Shown here one piece after another: positions 50,754 through 60,621 of a stretch of 64,000 nt of DNA (positions within the stretch are counted from its first letter, which is position 1; each line of letters starts with the position of its first letter). Under the pieces are notes generated by a model, which saw only the letters and a program-made list of their open reading frames with translations, did not search any database and had not been told where the DNA came from. The translations under genes were made by a program, and so were the position numbers. Source of the DNA: Yersinia mollaretii ATCC 43969 (lineage in GTDB: Bacteria > Pseudomonadota > Gammaproteobacteria > Enterobacterales > Enterobacteriaceae). The stretch is taken from positions 186,001 through 250,000 of the forward strand of contig NZ_CP054043.1 in assembly GCF_013282725.1 (NCBI RefSeq), in the 5' to 3' direction.

Positions 50754-50816
50754 CGGGCAACACTACCGTCTACCCAAACGGCTTTATTTGACGATTGTCA
50801 TAGAAGAGGATTTAGC

Positions 50817-51089
50817 ATGAGCAGAACGATTTTTTGCACGTTTTTAAAGAAGGATGCTGAGGGGCAGGATTTTCAGCTGTATCCGGGTGAAATAGGCAAA
50901 CGCATTTATAACGAAATCTCAAAAGAAGCCTGGTCACAATGGATTGCCAAACAAACTATGTTAATCAATGAGAAAAAACTCAGCATGATGAATGTGGCAG
51001 ACCGTAAATTGCTGGAGCAGGAGATGGTCAACTTCTTGTTCGAGGGGCAGGACGTTCATATTGAAGGTTATACTCCACCGAGTAAATAA
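50817..51089 (+). CDS. yggX: Fe(II)-trafficking protein YggX
   Basis: 90-residue cytoplasmic protein that protects iron-sulfur clusters from oxidative damage and may carry Fe(II). It has the conserved N-terminal Cys in [20 protein letters not shown] and the family segment [29 protein letters not shown] precedes the ATG. Its place after mutY fits oxidative DNA-damage defence. Confidence 0.96.
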   Translation: MSRTIFCTFLKKDAEGQDFQLYPGEIGKRIYNEISKEAWSQWIAKQTMLINEKKLSMMNVADRKLLEQEMVNFLFEGQDVHIEGYTPPSK

Positions 51090-51145
51090 CCACAGGGGGC
51101 CAGCGCTGGCCCCTTGTTATTCCTCATCAAGATATGGCTTGTAAG

Positions 51146-52222
51146 ATGAAGAAAATTTTAGCTTTGCTGGTAATTGCACCATTGTTAGTGTCTTGCTCAG
51201 GCAATAAAAATCAGGCAGATAGCGAAGCCTTTGTCAAAGACACGAACGGTTTTGAGATTTTAATGGGCCAATTTGCCCACGATATTGAAAATATTTGGGG
51301 ATTAAAAGAAGTCTTAATCGCGGGTCCGAAAGATTACGTTAAGTATACGGATCAATATAAAACCCGCAGCCATATCAATTTCGATGCCGGTACGATTACG
51401 GTTGAAACAATTGCCACGACCGATCCGGCGGCTCACTTACGTCAGGCGATCATCACGACATTATTAATGGGCGATGATCCAGGTTCGATCGATCTCTATT
51501 CTGATGCTAACGATATCCAGATAAGCAAAGAACCTTTCCTTTATGGGCAGGTGCTCGATAATAATGGCGAACCGATTCGCTGGGAGTGGCGGGCGGCCCA
51601 TTTTGCTGATTATTTACTGCAAACTCGAATGCAAAAACGCACCTCTGGCTTGCATGTTATCTGGTCGGTAACCTTGCAATTAGTGCCTAACCATCTGGAT
51701 AAGCGTGCTCATAAATATCTGCCACTAGTGCGACAATCAGCTGAGCGATATGGTGTCGAAGAGTCATTGATTCTGGCGATCATGCAGACAGAGTCGAGCT
51801 TCAACCCGTATGCCGTCAGCGGCTCTGATGCGCTGGGCCTGATGCAAGTCGTTCAGCATACTGCCGGGCGAGATGTATTTAAGTTAAAAGGCAAAGGTGG
51901 TCAGCCAAGCCGTAGCTATCTATTTGATCCAGCCAATAACATTGATGCAGGCACGGCATACTTGTCAATTCTGCAAAATACTTATTTAGGTGGCATTCAA
52001 AATACAACCTCACGGCGTTATGCCGTTATTACCTCTTATAATGGCGGTGCAGGTAGCGTATTACGCGTGTTCCACAGTGATAAGAACCAAGCGGTGAATA
52101 TCATCAACAATATGGCACCGGGTGATGTATTCCAGACGCTAACCACTAAGCACCCATCCGGTGAATCCCGCCGTTATCTGGTGAAAGTTAATAGCGCACA
52201 GAAGAGCTACCGCCGCTATTAA
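51146..52222 (+). CDS. mltC: Membrane-bound lytic murein transglycosylase C
   Basis: Outer-membrane lipoprotein that cleaves peptidoglycan between MurNAc and GlcNAc. It has 358 residues. The lipobox is LLVSC after [12 protein letters not shown]. The C-terminal lysozyme-like SLT domain has the catalytic Glu in [20 protein letters not shown] and [11 protein letters not shown], then [17 protein letters not shown] 51146 gives the normal n-region of the signal peptide; the ATG at 51134 adds four residues. Convergent with speC; a strong hairpin lies between. Confidence 0.96.
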   Translation: MKKILALLVIAPLLVSCSGNKNQADSEAFVKDTNGFEILMGQFAHDIENIWGLKEVLIAGPKDYVKYTDQYKTRSHINFDAGTITVETIATTDPAAHLRQAIITTLLMGDDPGSIDLYSDANDIQISKEPFLYGQVLDNNGEPIRWEWRAAHFADYLLQTRMQKRTSGLHVIWSVTLQLVPNHLDKRAHKYLPLVRQSAERYGVEESLILAIMQTESSFNPYAVSGSDALGLMQVVQHTAGRDVFKLKGKGGQPSRSYLFDPANNIDAGTAYLSILQNTYLGGIQNTTSRRYAVITSYNGGAGSVLRVFHSDKNQAVNIINNMAPGDVFQTLTTKHPSGESRRYLVKVNSAQKSYRRY

Positions 52223-52250
52223 TTGAGTGGCGCTTAGTCAGTAAAACTTT

Positions 52251-52274
52251 GATGGCACAGTTCCCTGTGCCATC
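52251..52274. terminator. Bidirectional terminator between mltC and speC
   Basis: Ten-base perfect stem GATGGCACAG / CTGTGCCATC with a four-base loop. A minus-strand tail CAAAGTTTTAC gives partial T-richness for speC. Confidence 0.75.
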
Positions 52275-52305
52275 AGATTACTTATCGGTTGTCGGTTTGC
52301 TGCCA

Positions 52306-54468
52306 TTACTGAGTCACGACGTAACCAAAGATACGACGCCACTCTACATCACCTTTTTCGATATAAACGCCCTGCAATTCTGGAGAAAAGCCCGGCAATA
52401 AATTAATGCCCTCTTCCAACGCCAAGAAATAACGCTGAACCGCCCCTCCCCATACTTCACCCGGCACCACGCACAATACACCCGGCGGATAAGGCAATGC
52501 ACCTTCCGCAGCAATACGCCCTTCCGCTTCAGCAATAGGAATCAACTCAATATTATCGCGGATAAACTGGATATTGGCATCTTGCGGGTTCATGATTACC
52601 TGCGGAAAACCCGTCTTGCGGAACATCTCTTTTTGCAACTGTTTAACATCAAAACTGACATACAAGTCATGCATTTCTTGGCATAACTGGCGCAAAGAGT
52701 AGCCGCGATAGCGCTCTTCATTCTTGCGATATATCGTCGGGAGCACATCACAAAGCAGTGCATCTTGCTCAACGTAGCGTTCAAACTGTGTCAACATATC
52801 GACCAGATGTGCCATTTTTGCTGGATTTTCTGCTGGCGTTAGCAAAAACAGGATCGAATTCAGATCGCACTTTTCCGGCACAATGCCGTTTTCACGTAAG
52901 AAGGTCGCCAATATCGCGGCTGGAACACCAAATTCTGTATATTGACCCGTGCTGGCATCAATTCCTGGTGTCGTCAGTAATAACTTACAAGGATCAACCA
53001 AATACTGATCTTGGTTATACCCTTCAAAACCATGCCAACGTTCATTAGGCACAAAATTAAAGAAACGCGCGTCATTGGCAATGATCTGAGTATCATAATC
53101 TTGCCAATTTTTACCGCCGACAGTTGGGGGAATAAAAGGCCGTAACATTGAGCAGCGCTCTAATAGTGATTTGCGGGTTTCGATACCCAGCTTGACGCAA
53201 TCCATCCACATACGGCGGCCGCTGTCACCAGAATGTATTTTAGCATTAACATCCAGTGCTGCGAATAATGGATAGAACGGGCTGGTCGAAGCATGCAACA
53301 TAAATGCATTATTAAAACGTTTATGATTGCAGTGTCGTTTTTGCCCTTTGATATGGTTATCTTTTTTATGCACCTGCGAGGTCTGGGAAAAACCAGCCTG
53401 CTGTTTGTGCACTGATTGAGTCACAATAATCCCAGGATCGTTTTCGTTTAATTCCAGTAACAATGGAGAGAAATCCTTCATCATCGGAATAAATTGCTCG
53501 TAACCGACCCATGCGGAATCAAACAAAATGTAATCACATAAATGACCAATATTATCAATTACCTGACGTGCATTATAGACAGTGCCATCATAAGTACCCA
53601 ACTGAATGATAGCCAATCTAAATGGCCGTGCCTCTTCCGCTCGGTCAGGCGCGACTTCACGCAACTGCTGGCGTAAATAGCGCTCATCAAAACAGTGGGC
53701 ATCAATGCCACCAATAAAACCGAATGGATTGCGGGCCGTCTCTAAATAGATGGGGGTCGCCCCAGCTTGGATCAGTGCGCCATGGTGGTTAGATTTATGA
53801 TTATTGCGATCGAACAAGACTAAATCACCACGGGTTAATAAGGCGTTAGTGACCACCTTATTCGCAGCCGACGTGCCATTCAGTACAAAATAGGTTTTAT
53901 CTGCATTAAAGACCTTAGCCGCATATTTTTGAGCATCTTTGGCCGCACCTTCATGGATAAGTAAGTCGCCCAATTTAACATCGGCATTGCACATATCCGA
54001 ACGGAAAATTGTCTCACCATAGAACTCAAAAAACTGGCGACCCGCTGGATGCTTACGGAAAAACTCTCCCCCCTGATGTCCTGGGCAAGCAAACGTTGAG
54101 TTATTCATCTCAACATATTTTTTTAGCGTTGAGAAAAAAGGCGGCAACAGATTCTTTTGATATTCACTGGCAGCAGCTTCCACCTGAGCATTGTAAAAAC
54201 CCTTATTGGCCTCACCCAGCGTGATGACACCTTTAATAAGAGGCAAATAATCTGCAGAAACCGTCTGTTCTGACATCACAGCAATAAAAGTCGGAATAGC
54301 AAAACCAAGATCATGCAGCCTTGACAATATACCGGCATTCGCGTCTTCAACCGACATCACCACGGCGGCAACATCCGTAAAATCAGTCTGATTGAGGTAC
54401 ACCACACCGCGCTGAGTTTCTATATAAGAAGCTAGACGGGCGCTTGTTGCTATTTTTAATAGTGTCAT
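52306..54468 (-). CDS. speC: Ornithine decarboxylase
   Basis: PLP enzyme making putrescine from ornithine. It has 720 residues, in the range of enteric ornithine decarboxylases. The PLP Lys is in TQSVHKQQAGFSQTSQ. Other segments are CPGHQGGEFFRKHPAGRQFF and DRNNHKSNHHGALIQAGATP. The N-terminal wing domain (VYLNQTDFTDVAAVVMS) resembles both SpeC and SpeF; the symbol speC follows gene position next to mltC and tRNA-Phe. ATG 54468 has GAGAGTAAG upstream and matches the family start. The 55 further upstream codons open to 54633 are not supported. A short leader ORF lies about 240 bp ahead. Confidence 0.94.
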   Translation of the reverse strand: MTLLKIATSARLASYIETQRGVVYLNQTDFTDVAAVVMSVEDANAGILSRLHDLGFAIPTFIAVMSEQTVSADYLPLIKGVITLGEANKGFYNAQVEAAASEYQKNLLPPFFSTLKKYVEMNNSTFACPGHQGGEFFRKHPAGRQFFEFYGETIFRSDMCNADVKLGDLLIHEGAAKDAQKYAAKVFNADKTYFVLNGTSAANKVVTNALLTRGDLVLFDRNNHKSNHHGALIQAGATPIYLETARNPFGFIGGIDAHCFDERYLRQQLREVAPDRAEEARPFRLAIIQLGTYDGTVYNARQVIDNIGHLCDYILFDSAWVGYEQFIPMMKDFSPLLLELNENDPGIIVTQSVHKQQAGFSQTSQVHKKDNHIKGQKRHCNHKRFNNAFMLHASTSPFYPLFAALDVNAKIHSGDSGRRMWMDCVKLGIETRKSLLERCSMLRPFIPPTVGGKNWQDYDTQIIANDARFFNFVPNERWHGFEGYNQDQYLVDPCKLLLTTPGIDASTGQYTEFGVPAAILATFLRENGIVPEKCDLNSILFLLTPAENPAKMAHLVDMLTQFERYVEQDALLCDVLPTIYRKNEERYRGYSLRQLCQEMHDLYVSFDVKQLQKEMFRKTGFPQVIMNPQDANIQFIRDNIELIPIAEAEGRIAAEGALPYPPGVLCVVPGEVWGGAVQRYFLALEEGINLLPGFSPELQGVYIEKGDVEWRRIFGYVVTQ

Positions 54469-54708
54469 ATCACTTACTCTCAAACGGTCAGGTATGAGGC
54501 TGCCACTTAGGCATATAGGTGACATTGCATAGCGTTGAGTACTAATGCAATGCCGGCAAATTGATGTCTTTACGGACGCACTTTTCCCCGACGGAAATGT
54601 AAGCCTGAGTGATAGGTGAGCTGGTTTCAGCACCGACCAGTAAACATCAGTAAAATCAGAGCCTTTGCTCTATTTTTAATAATGCCTAACAGTGGGCAAC
54701 AGATAGCC

Positions 54709-54804
54709 TTACCGCATGAGAGGAATAAGGGACTTAGCAGAGGTAAAACAGAAAAGAGTGCGCATAAGGCGCTCAATATGCATTGGGGAGTGTAATACCG
54801 TCAT
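54709..54804 (-). CDS. Possible 31-codon leader peptide gene upstream of speC
   Basis: Reads MTVLHSPMHIERLMRTLFCF and ends SAKSLIPLMR before TAA. The start has a perfect GGAGG five bases before the ATG, the best ribosome site in the region. It ends 240 nt before speC, the same kind of spacing as the ornithine-sensing leader speFL of E. coli. The peptide does not contain the known speFL sequence, so a regulatory role is only inferred from position, size and ribosome site. Confidence 0.45.
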   Translation of the reverse strand: MTVLHSPMHIERLMRTLFCFTSAKSLIPLMR

Positions 54805-55136
54805 GACCGCCTCCTGTTTGAATTCTCAAAATAATATGGACTATAAGCATGAATACTAATGCTAAAATTTGCGCAATAGTTGCATGTTTTATCCATCGGG
54901 GCAACCCTTGATAGCCAATAAAAATGCATATTTAGTGAATATCTAAGCTATTGTTATTTAACGAGCCAAATAATAAAAAATCGATAAATCAATCAGATAA
55001 AACACTTTGCTATGATACTAAAATCGAGGAGTTTTATACGTTTCTCACTATTTTGAGTGAAAATAGAGCAACTGATCGCCTTTATATCAGAAACTCATTG
55101 ACGATTTGGCACCAATACGGTTTAATGCGCCCCGTT

Positions 55137-55212
55137 GCCCGGATAGCTCAGTCGGTAGAGCAGGGGATTGAAAATCCCCGTGTCCTTGGTTCGATTCCGA
55201 GTCCGGGCACCA
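55137..55212 (+). tRNA. pheV: tRNA-Phe (GAA)
   Basis: A 76-nt cloverleaf starting GCCCGGATAGCTCAG, with anticodon loop TTGAAAA (anticodon GAA), T arm GGTTCGATTCC, and encoded CCA end. It appears identical to the E. coli tRNA-Phe. It is the insertion site of the integrase-bearing island that follows; its 3' end is intact at the left junction. No second copy of its 3' end was found by eye to the right, so the far attachment site is probably outside the window or lost. Confidence 0.97.
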
Positions 55213-55408
55213 CCTTATTATCAATGGACGTCAACTGACGTCCATTTTTGCATTTAAAATCCTGCTGTTACTGCTATCATCCCCCTACTCCATATCAACT
55301 GAATTCAACCTGATTCTACCTACATCAAGTTACACCTGTGGGCACAAATGAGGGTACAGTCCAGTTCGATAATTATTATACCCACAAAATCTCTTCCGGA
55401 GGCCATCC

Positions 55409-56668
55409 ATGGCACTCACCGATGTGAAAGTCCGGTCAGCAAAAACCGAAGATAAACCTTACAAACTGACTGACAGCGATGGCATGCATTTGCTGGTTCA
55501 TCCCAATGGGTCAAAATATTGGCGGCTACGTTATCGCTATCTCGGCAAAGAAAATACCCTGGCATTGGGCGTCTACCCAACCCTCTCCCTTTCAGAGGCG
55601 CGGGTTAAACGCGACGCAGCGCGCAAATTGATTGCCGAGGGCTCCGACCCCAGTGAGGTCAAGCGGGCGAAAAAAGCTTTACCCGATACCACTCAAACAT
55701 TCGAAGTTATTGCCCGGCGCTGGCATGCTGCTAATAAGCAATGGTCTGAGCAACATAGCGCAAAGGTGCTCAAAAATCTGGAAATGTATCTGTTTCCTGT
55801 GAACGGTACTCGCGATATCGCTTCACTCAGGACACCCGACCTGCTCATCCCTATTCGGGTAGCCGAAAATGCAGGATTTCTTGAAGTGTCTGCCCGTCTA
55901 CTGCAACGCACCACCGCCATCATGCGTTATGCCGTCCAGTGTGGGATCATTGATTATAATCCGGCTCAGGATATGGTTGGGGCTCTTACCACGGTTAAAC
56001 GCGTTCACCGGCCTGCCCTCGAACTTAATCGCATCCCAGAGCTGCTTTCGCGTATTGAGGGTTATAAGGGTCAACCTCTTACTCGCCTGGCCGTGATGCT
56101 TAATCTGTTCGTTTTTATTCGTTCCAGTGAACTTCGTTATGCACGCTGGAGTGAAATCGATACAGAAAGAGCACTTTGGACCATCCCGGCTGAAAGAGAA
56201 CCTATCCCCGGCGTTAAATTCTCACACCGAGGTTCAAAGATGCGCACCACGCATCTGGTCCCACTCAGCCAGCAATCGTTAGCTATGCTGGAAGAACTTC
56301 GCCTTTCTGGTGGTGAGAGTGGTCTGATATTTCCCGGTGATCATGATCCTCGTAAGCCCATCAGTGAAAACACCATCAACAAGGCATTACGTTTGATGGG
56401 GTATTAGACCAAGACGGAAGTATGTGGACATGGTTTCCGAGCGATGGCCTGCAGTGCATTGATTGAGTCTGGTTTGTGGTCACGGGATGCGGTGGAGCGG
56501 CAAATGAGCCACCAGGAGCGTAACGGTGTTCGGGCAGCGTACATTCACAAAGCCGAGTTTCTGGATGAGCGCAGACTGATGCTTCAATGGTGGGCTGATT
56601 TTCTGGATACAAATCGGGAGAAGGTAGTTAGTCCGTTTGATTTTGCAAAACAGTATGTTCCTAAGTAA
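55409..56668 (+). pseudogene. P4-type tyrosine recombinase (integrase), interrupted by an amber stop
   Basis: The family normally catalyses island integration and excision at tRNA 3' ends. The frame is open from MALTDVKVRSAKTEDKPYKL to MGY, then TAG at 56405-56407, and continues in the same frame for 87 codons to 56668. The N-terminal DUF4102-like domain and catalytic Arg (FVFIRSSELRYARWSEID) precede the stop. The His-x-x-Arg box (CGHGFRAMACSALIES) and the Tyr nucleophile (RAAYIHKAEF) lie after it. The 332-residue product would therefore lack box II and the nucleophile and be inactive unless the amber codon is read through. It lies 197 bp from tRNA-Phe in the usual orientation. Confidence 0.9.
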
Positions 56669-56764
56669 TAAAACTCCGGCTTGCGTATGCAGATAAAAAC
56701 AGTATCCGGTGAACCACCTTGCGTGTATGGAGAACGGTGGAAACAAGCTATCTCAGTGTCCTGA

Positions 56765-56947
56765 TTTTGTAATCCACTACAGAATACACAGGATGATGTG
56801 ATTATTAATCTGGTGATGGGGTCGATATTTCTGGTGCTACCTACGCTCTGGCTGGTGGCGATGACGTAGGCTGGAGTGAGGGTTGGCGTGGCGGTGAATG
56901 GTGCTCTGGCGAGGGGGAAGGCTGGGGGGATGATTGGAAAATCATAA
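56765..56947 (+). pseudogene. Scrap of a conjugative-element TraG-like membrane protein (C-terminal end)
   Basis: In one frame from about 56765 the sequence reads NPLQNTQDDVIINLVMGSIF, then LVLPTLWLVAMT, TAG at 56867-56869, and AGVRVGVAVNGALARGKAGG to a natural-looking TAA at 56945-56947. A hydrophobic helix followed by an Ala/Gly-rich tail resembles the end of TraG-type conjugal proteins of integrative elements. This is a judgement from memory of the family. No start codon, upstream body or ribosome site exists, so it is a relic. Confidence 0.45.
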
Positions 56948-57076
56948 AGCTATCATGCCCTTCTCTTAATAAGTTATATTTTCCTGAAAATAGCAGAAAA
57001 GGAAAATTTTTATTGCAGCGCTAATTATTTTTATTTTATTCATCATCCCAATATCTAGTTTAATAAAATATAAAAA

Positions 57077-57102
57077 ATGATAAGTAAATCGACCCTTATC
57101 AT
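57077..57102 (-). terminator. Terminator after the GAP1-GTPase operon
   Basis: Eight-base stem ATGATAAG / CTTATCAT with a ten-base loop. On the minus strand it is followed by a T-rich run (complement of 57071-57077). It lies 20 bases past the GAP1-like stop. Confidence 0.65.
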
Positions 57103-57121
57103 CTTTTCGAAAAATAGTTAA

Positions 57122-59077
57122 TCAATAACGCCAAGCCGCGTTAGAATATTCACGTCCACCTTCGACATCTGAAGCTGCATCGGCTAGTAATTCACGACCT
57201 TTACTATCAGAAGCTAAGCCAACATAACTCTCTACAGACCATCTATTGCGAACATACGCTTTTGCAATAGCTAAACGGAAACGATAACCTAAATCCCAAC
57301 TACGTAGCCAACCAACATCTGGTAATTGAGGAAGAAGCATATTACGAGCTTTTTGTGATAACTCAGACTTCAATATTTTATGATGTATATTTTCATATAA
57401 CTTTTCAATTATATGAAGTCCTTTATCACCACCTGACTTTATAGCAAGGAGAATAAAAAAACAATCAAGCATATCTGCTTCTGGTTCATCAAGATCGTTA
57501 GTAATAGCTATTAAAGAGTTATACCAAGGTTCTAAACCTTCGACAATCACAGCATTCGACAGCCAACCAAGCGCATCTGCAATATTAAAAAGCAAGCTTG
57601 AATGAGTTATATGTCTAATTACCTCATCTTTAAGGATATAATCATATTGTGATAAGAACTCTTCCTTCCAAATATTTGGTACTATTTTCTTTGTATTTAG
57701 TCTTTGAACAACTTGTGCAACAGCGATACTCGGAAAATTATCAAACACCATACTGGCGATATTTTTATCATCACGCGCAACTAAGTCGTTTATGAAATGT
57801 ATAAGTCCTTTAGTACTGGAAGGAACCAAAGGAAGCAATTTTATCATATCGATATCATCTAATATATATCTATTCGCGAGTAAAAACTCAGGATTTCGTT
57901 CAGTTACAATTTCACGAGCAATTGGATGAGCATAACTAAGCGTCCAAAAATCAGATGATTGAATAGTCTCTATCAAACTTTCAAAAATGAGTTTCCCACT
58001 ATTAGAATTCGATCGTGATGATAAAATAAAAAGATCTAAAACAGACTCTGATTCTTGTGGCCAAAAATCAATTAAATTATCGACCCCAACCATTGTGATT
58101 GCTGGGAATATCATTTCCATTTTATTATTGTTCAACAGAATATTACTGACCAACATCATTTGCTCATGGCCAGCAAATATACCATCAACTAAATCTTGTT
58201 TTAAATGTTTCGCATCATTTAAAGTCGGAAATGATTCAGAAATAATATCAGTGATGCGCTGAATGGCTCCCACTTGAGATTTATGACCAAGCGAATGAAC
58301 TTCAGTCAATGGTCTAAATGATCCTCGTTGCTTACGAACATCTCGCCCATATACCCACAGGAAAGTACGTAATGAAGTTTTACCGTCACTTTGCACATCG
58401 GTTAGCGCATCATTTAACCAACCAGAAGAGGTGTTCTCAATTACAGAGTTATTAGATTCCTCTTGTGCAAAGATAGCAATAATATCAAAACGAGCAGAGC
58501 CTGTTGATCTTGGCATTCGGGAAACGGCTGTCTGGAATCGAAAATTACGCCTAAGCCTAGGCCATTGCTGTGACCAAACAGCAAATAATGGCTTATCAAG
58601 CCGATCTGAAGAAAGGACCTCAATGTTTGTACTTATTCTTCCATACAATGAGTCAATCAATTTCTTCGCAATTGTAATATCTAATAATCTCTGAGAGGGA
58701 TTTTTTTTAATTAAACCAACCTCCAGAGGTTGTCTGTAATAATCTATATCTAAAGAAGCATCAGGGCGACAAATAACCTCCTGTAATATAGACAAATCCT
58801 CTATAGATTCCAACATAGTTGGCTCTAGCAATAAAGCATGAGTCCAAACACACCCTGGTCTTGGCATCTCTGGAGCAGGCCATGTATACATTAAGACATA
58901 ACGCCCAATCGAAGGCGCGGGTAAACCAGTCCAGTAGCCCTGTGAACTTCCGAAAACAACACCCGGAGCAAGATCACTTAGCTCTGTAAGGTATGCATTT
59001 TCTTCACCGAGAGGTAATGACGAGGCTATTAATCTATGACCATCATCATAACCAAATAAACAATGATCTAGTTTCAT
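57122..59077 (-). CDS. GTPase-associated protein 1 (GAP1)-like protein
   Basis: 651-residue protein. The N-terminus has the GAP1-N signature HCLFGYDDGHRLIASSLPLG followed by YVLMYTWPAPEMPRPGCVWT; the rest is helical with no transmembrane run. GAP1 proteins were named in a computational survey of NTP-dependent biological conflict systems, where they are encoded with paired TRAFAC GTPases. No activity has been established that I know of. Here the start overlaps the DO-GTPase1-like stop by four bases (ATGA), so all three genes are one coupled operon. The frame is intact, unlike the first gene of the operon. AT-rich, and part of the tRNA-Phe island. Confidence 0.75.
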   Translation of the reverse strand: MKLDHCLFGYDDGHRLIASSLPLGEENAYLTELSDLAPGVVFGSSQGYWTGLPAPSIGRYVLMYTWPAPEMPRPGCVWTHALLLEPTMLESIEDLSILQEVICRPDASLDIDYYRQPLEVGLIKKNPSQRLLDITIAKKLIDSLYGRISTNIEVLSSDRLDKPLFAVWSQQWPRLRRNFRFQTAVSRMPRSTGSARFDIIAIFAQEESNNSVIENTSSGWLNDALTDVQSDGKTSLRTFLWVYGRDVRKQRGSFRPLTEVHSLGHKSQVGAIQRITDIISESFPTLNDAKHLKQDLVDGIFAGHEQMMLVSNILLNNNKMEMIFPAITMVGVDNLIDFWPQESESVLDLFILSSRSNSNSGKLIFESLIETIQSSDFWTLSYAHPIAREIVTERNPEFLLANRYILDDIDMIKLLPLVPSSTKGLIHFINDLVARDDKNIASMVFDNFPSIAVAQVVQRLNTKKIVPNIWKEEFLSQYDYILKDEVIRHITHSSLLFNIADALGWLSNAVIVEGLEPWYNSLIAITNDLDEPEADMLDCFFILLAIKSGGDKGLHIIEKLYENIHHKILKSELSQKARNMLLPQLPDVGWLRSWDLGYRFRLAIAKAYVRNRWSVESYVGLASDSKGRELLADAASDVEGGREYSNAAWRY

Positions 59078-59940
59078 TTACCCGCCGACATAAGCCATAT
59101 AAGTGGTTCGGTCAAATCATTTCCTTCACTTTCCAGACCAACTATTTTAATTCTTCGACTTGCTAGCAAATTGGCTACCTCATCAACCGCTGAATCATCA
59201 TTAAGGTTAACCCCTTGAGCAGAAACTCCATAAATCTGATGCTCAAAGTAATCCTTATTAGCCTTCAGGAATTGAGCTACAAGTGGCATATTCACTTCTA
59301 ACCAGTCGTAAGGTGTTACTCCAGAGTGATGAACTAAATCCCATGCAGAGATTAATAACGCTATTCGCCGCAATCGTGGCTCAAAAGGTGGCCGGATAAT
59401 ATCACTAAGCAGTTGCACAATTTTAACTTGTGCTGGCAATAACTTAGGTTCCCATTCAGTTATTCTCGTTTCAGCCGGAGAATCATTTAAGCTTTCATCT
59501 ATCTCGCTATCACTAGGCAATCTTGCATTGAGTTCAGTAACTGAAATAAAATCTTCCCTGACATCTGAACTAATAAAGAATAAAATCCCATCATCCTCGG
59601 AAAAACCTTTCATGAAATCTTTTCGGAAAGTTCTATCTTCAACCTGACGATCAAAAGTCTCTCCAGCTAGATCAGGGAAAAATGCAGTTCCTTTCTCATC
59701 TGTTTCGCGATTTCGCAAATGGATTGCTACGTTCATATCCCCGATTTGAGACGTTCTCGGTACAGGCTCAAAATTTCGCCATGCTTCAGCTATGCGATTA
59801 AGGTAAGTAAGATTTCCATCATAAGCATCTAATTCTAAACGACAAGTGGTCTCATTTGACTCAACTAAATGCCAAAGTGCGGCTAAAAAGGTTGTCTTGC
59901 CTGATGCTGGCAATCCCATGATTATGAAATTTGAATTCAC
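59074..59940 (-). CDS. DO-GTPase1-like TRAFAC GTPase
   Basis: 288-residue P-loop GTPase. The P-loop is MGLPASGKTTFLAALWHLVE (GxxxxGKT at residues 9-16). A DxxG-type switch lies in FFPDLAGETFDRQ. A base-recognition-like LISAWDLVHHSG lies near residue 200. It matches the first of the two paired GTPases (DO-GTPase1/2) that accompany GAP1. The proposed role is regulated defence or conflict; the partner and trigger are unknown. Overlaps both neighbours by four bases (ATGA), indicating translational coupling with fixed stoichiometry. Confidence 0.75.
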   Translation of the reverse strand: MNSNFIIMGLPASGKTTFLAALWHLVESNETTCRLELDAYDGNLTYLNRIAEAWRNFEPVPRTSQIGDMNVAIHLRNRETDEKGTAFFPDLAGETFDRQVEDRTFRKDFMKGFSEDDGILFFISSDVREDFISVTELNARLPSDSEIDESLNDSPAETRITEWEPKLLPAQVKIVQLLSDIIRPPFEPRLRRIALLISAWDLVHHSGVTPYDWLEVNMPLVAQFLKANKDYFEHQIYGVSAQGVNLNDDSAVDEVANLLASRRIKIVGLESEGNDLTEPLIWLMSAGK

Positions 59941-60593
59941 TGAACGATTCTCCTTAGCAACAGTTTATCAAATTCATCTGTCAACTCCGGAATACTCAGA
60001 TTACGAATATCTTCAGGAGGTTTCGCTTTCAACCAAGTTCTCAAAAGAGGAGCTAACCCTTGTGCTGGTTCTGAATGAGGATGTAGCGCACGAGCAGCCG
60101 TATGAAATACTTCGATATTAAACTTTCCAGACAACATGGATTCAATAGATTGTTCAAATGTAGCTAAAGCATCTCGAGCTTCAGTTTTATCAACACCATC
60201 AAGCAAATCAAATTTCGTAACAACTAACTGAATTTGCGCATGAGCTGCGATATTCCCCGAGTTGGCTACTACACGAACGATATTCCTTACAGAAGCAAAA
60301 ACCTCTGCTCGTTTTCGAGGTGCAGCTACACGTTCACCATCGACGATAAAAGCAATAGTTGTTGCCTTACAAATCTCTACCATATCTACAGCACGATCAG
60401 GGCGATCTCGGATTTTCCGATAAACTTCCCCAGCCCGTTCTGAAATAAGAAGGTCATGACGTAAAAGATCTGTCTCATCTGACAATGCCAAATGAAAGAA
60501 ACGTAGGCCATCTTGAGCTGATGTCCTATCTGTGTCTGGATAGGACTTTCCTGACTCAGCCCGAGAATGGAAACTTTTTCTTTCAAATCCCAT
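59937..60593 (-). pseudogene. DO-GTPase2-like GTPase, N-terminus lost at an IS3-family remnant
   Basis: 218 codons from the first ATG (MGFERKSFHSRAESGKSYPD) to the stop overlapping DO-GTPase1. They keep the middle and C-terminal part of the second paired GTPase, including the TKxD-type motif VVTKFDLLDG and the conserved AGLAPLLRTWLKAKPPEDIR. No P-loop is present, and upstream sequence turns into IS DNA within 30 bp, so roughly the first 100 or more residues are missing. The remaining ATG has no good ribosome site. The operon is therefore likely non-functional or relies on the other two proteins. Confidence 0.72.
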
Positions 60594-60621
60594 TAAAGTC
60601 AGACTGTGACAAAAATATGTA

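Noticed and set aside
54709..54804. Identification of the speC upstream frame as speFL
   Set aside because: The peptide lacks the conserved speFL core (HIRRT... and SFDF) so the name was not used; only the leader-like layout is claimed.
54951..55238. 95-codon plus-strand frame ending past tRNA-Phe
   Set aside because: It reads through the tRNA gene, has no ribosome site and its tail is simply translated tRNA.
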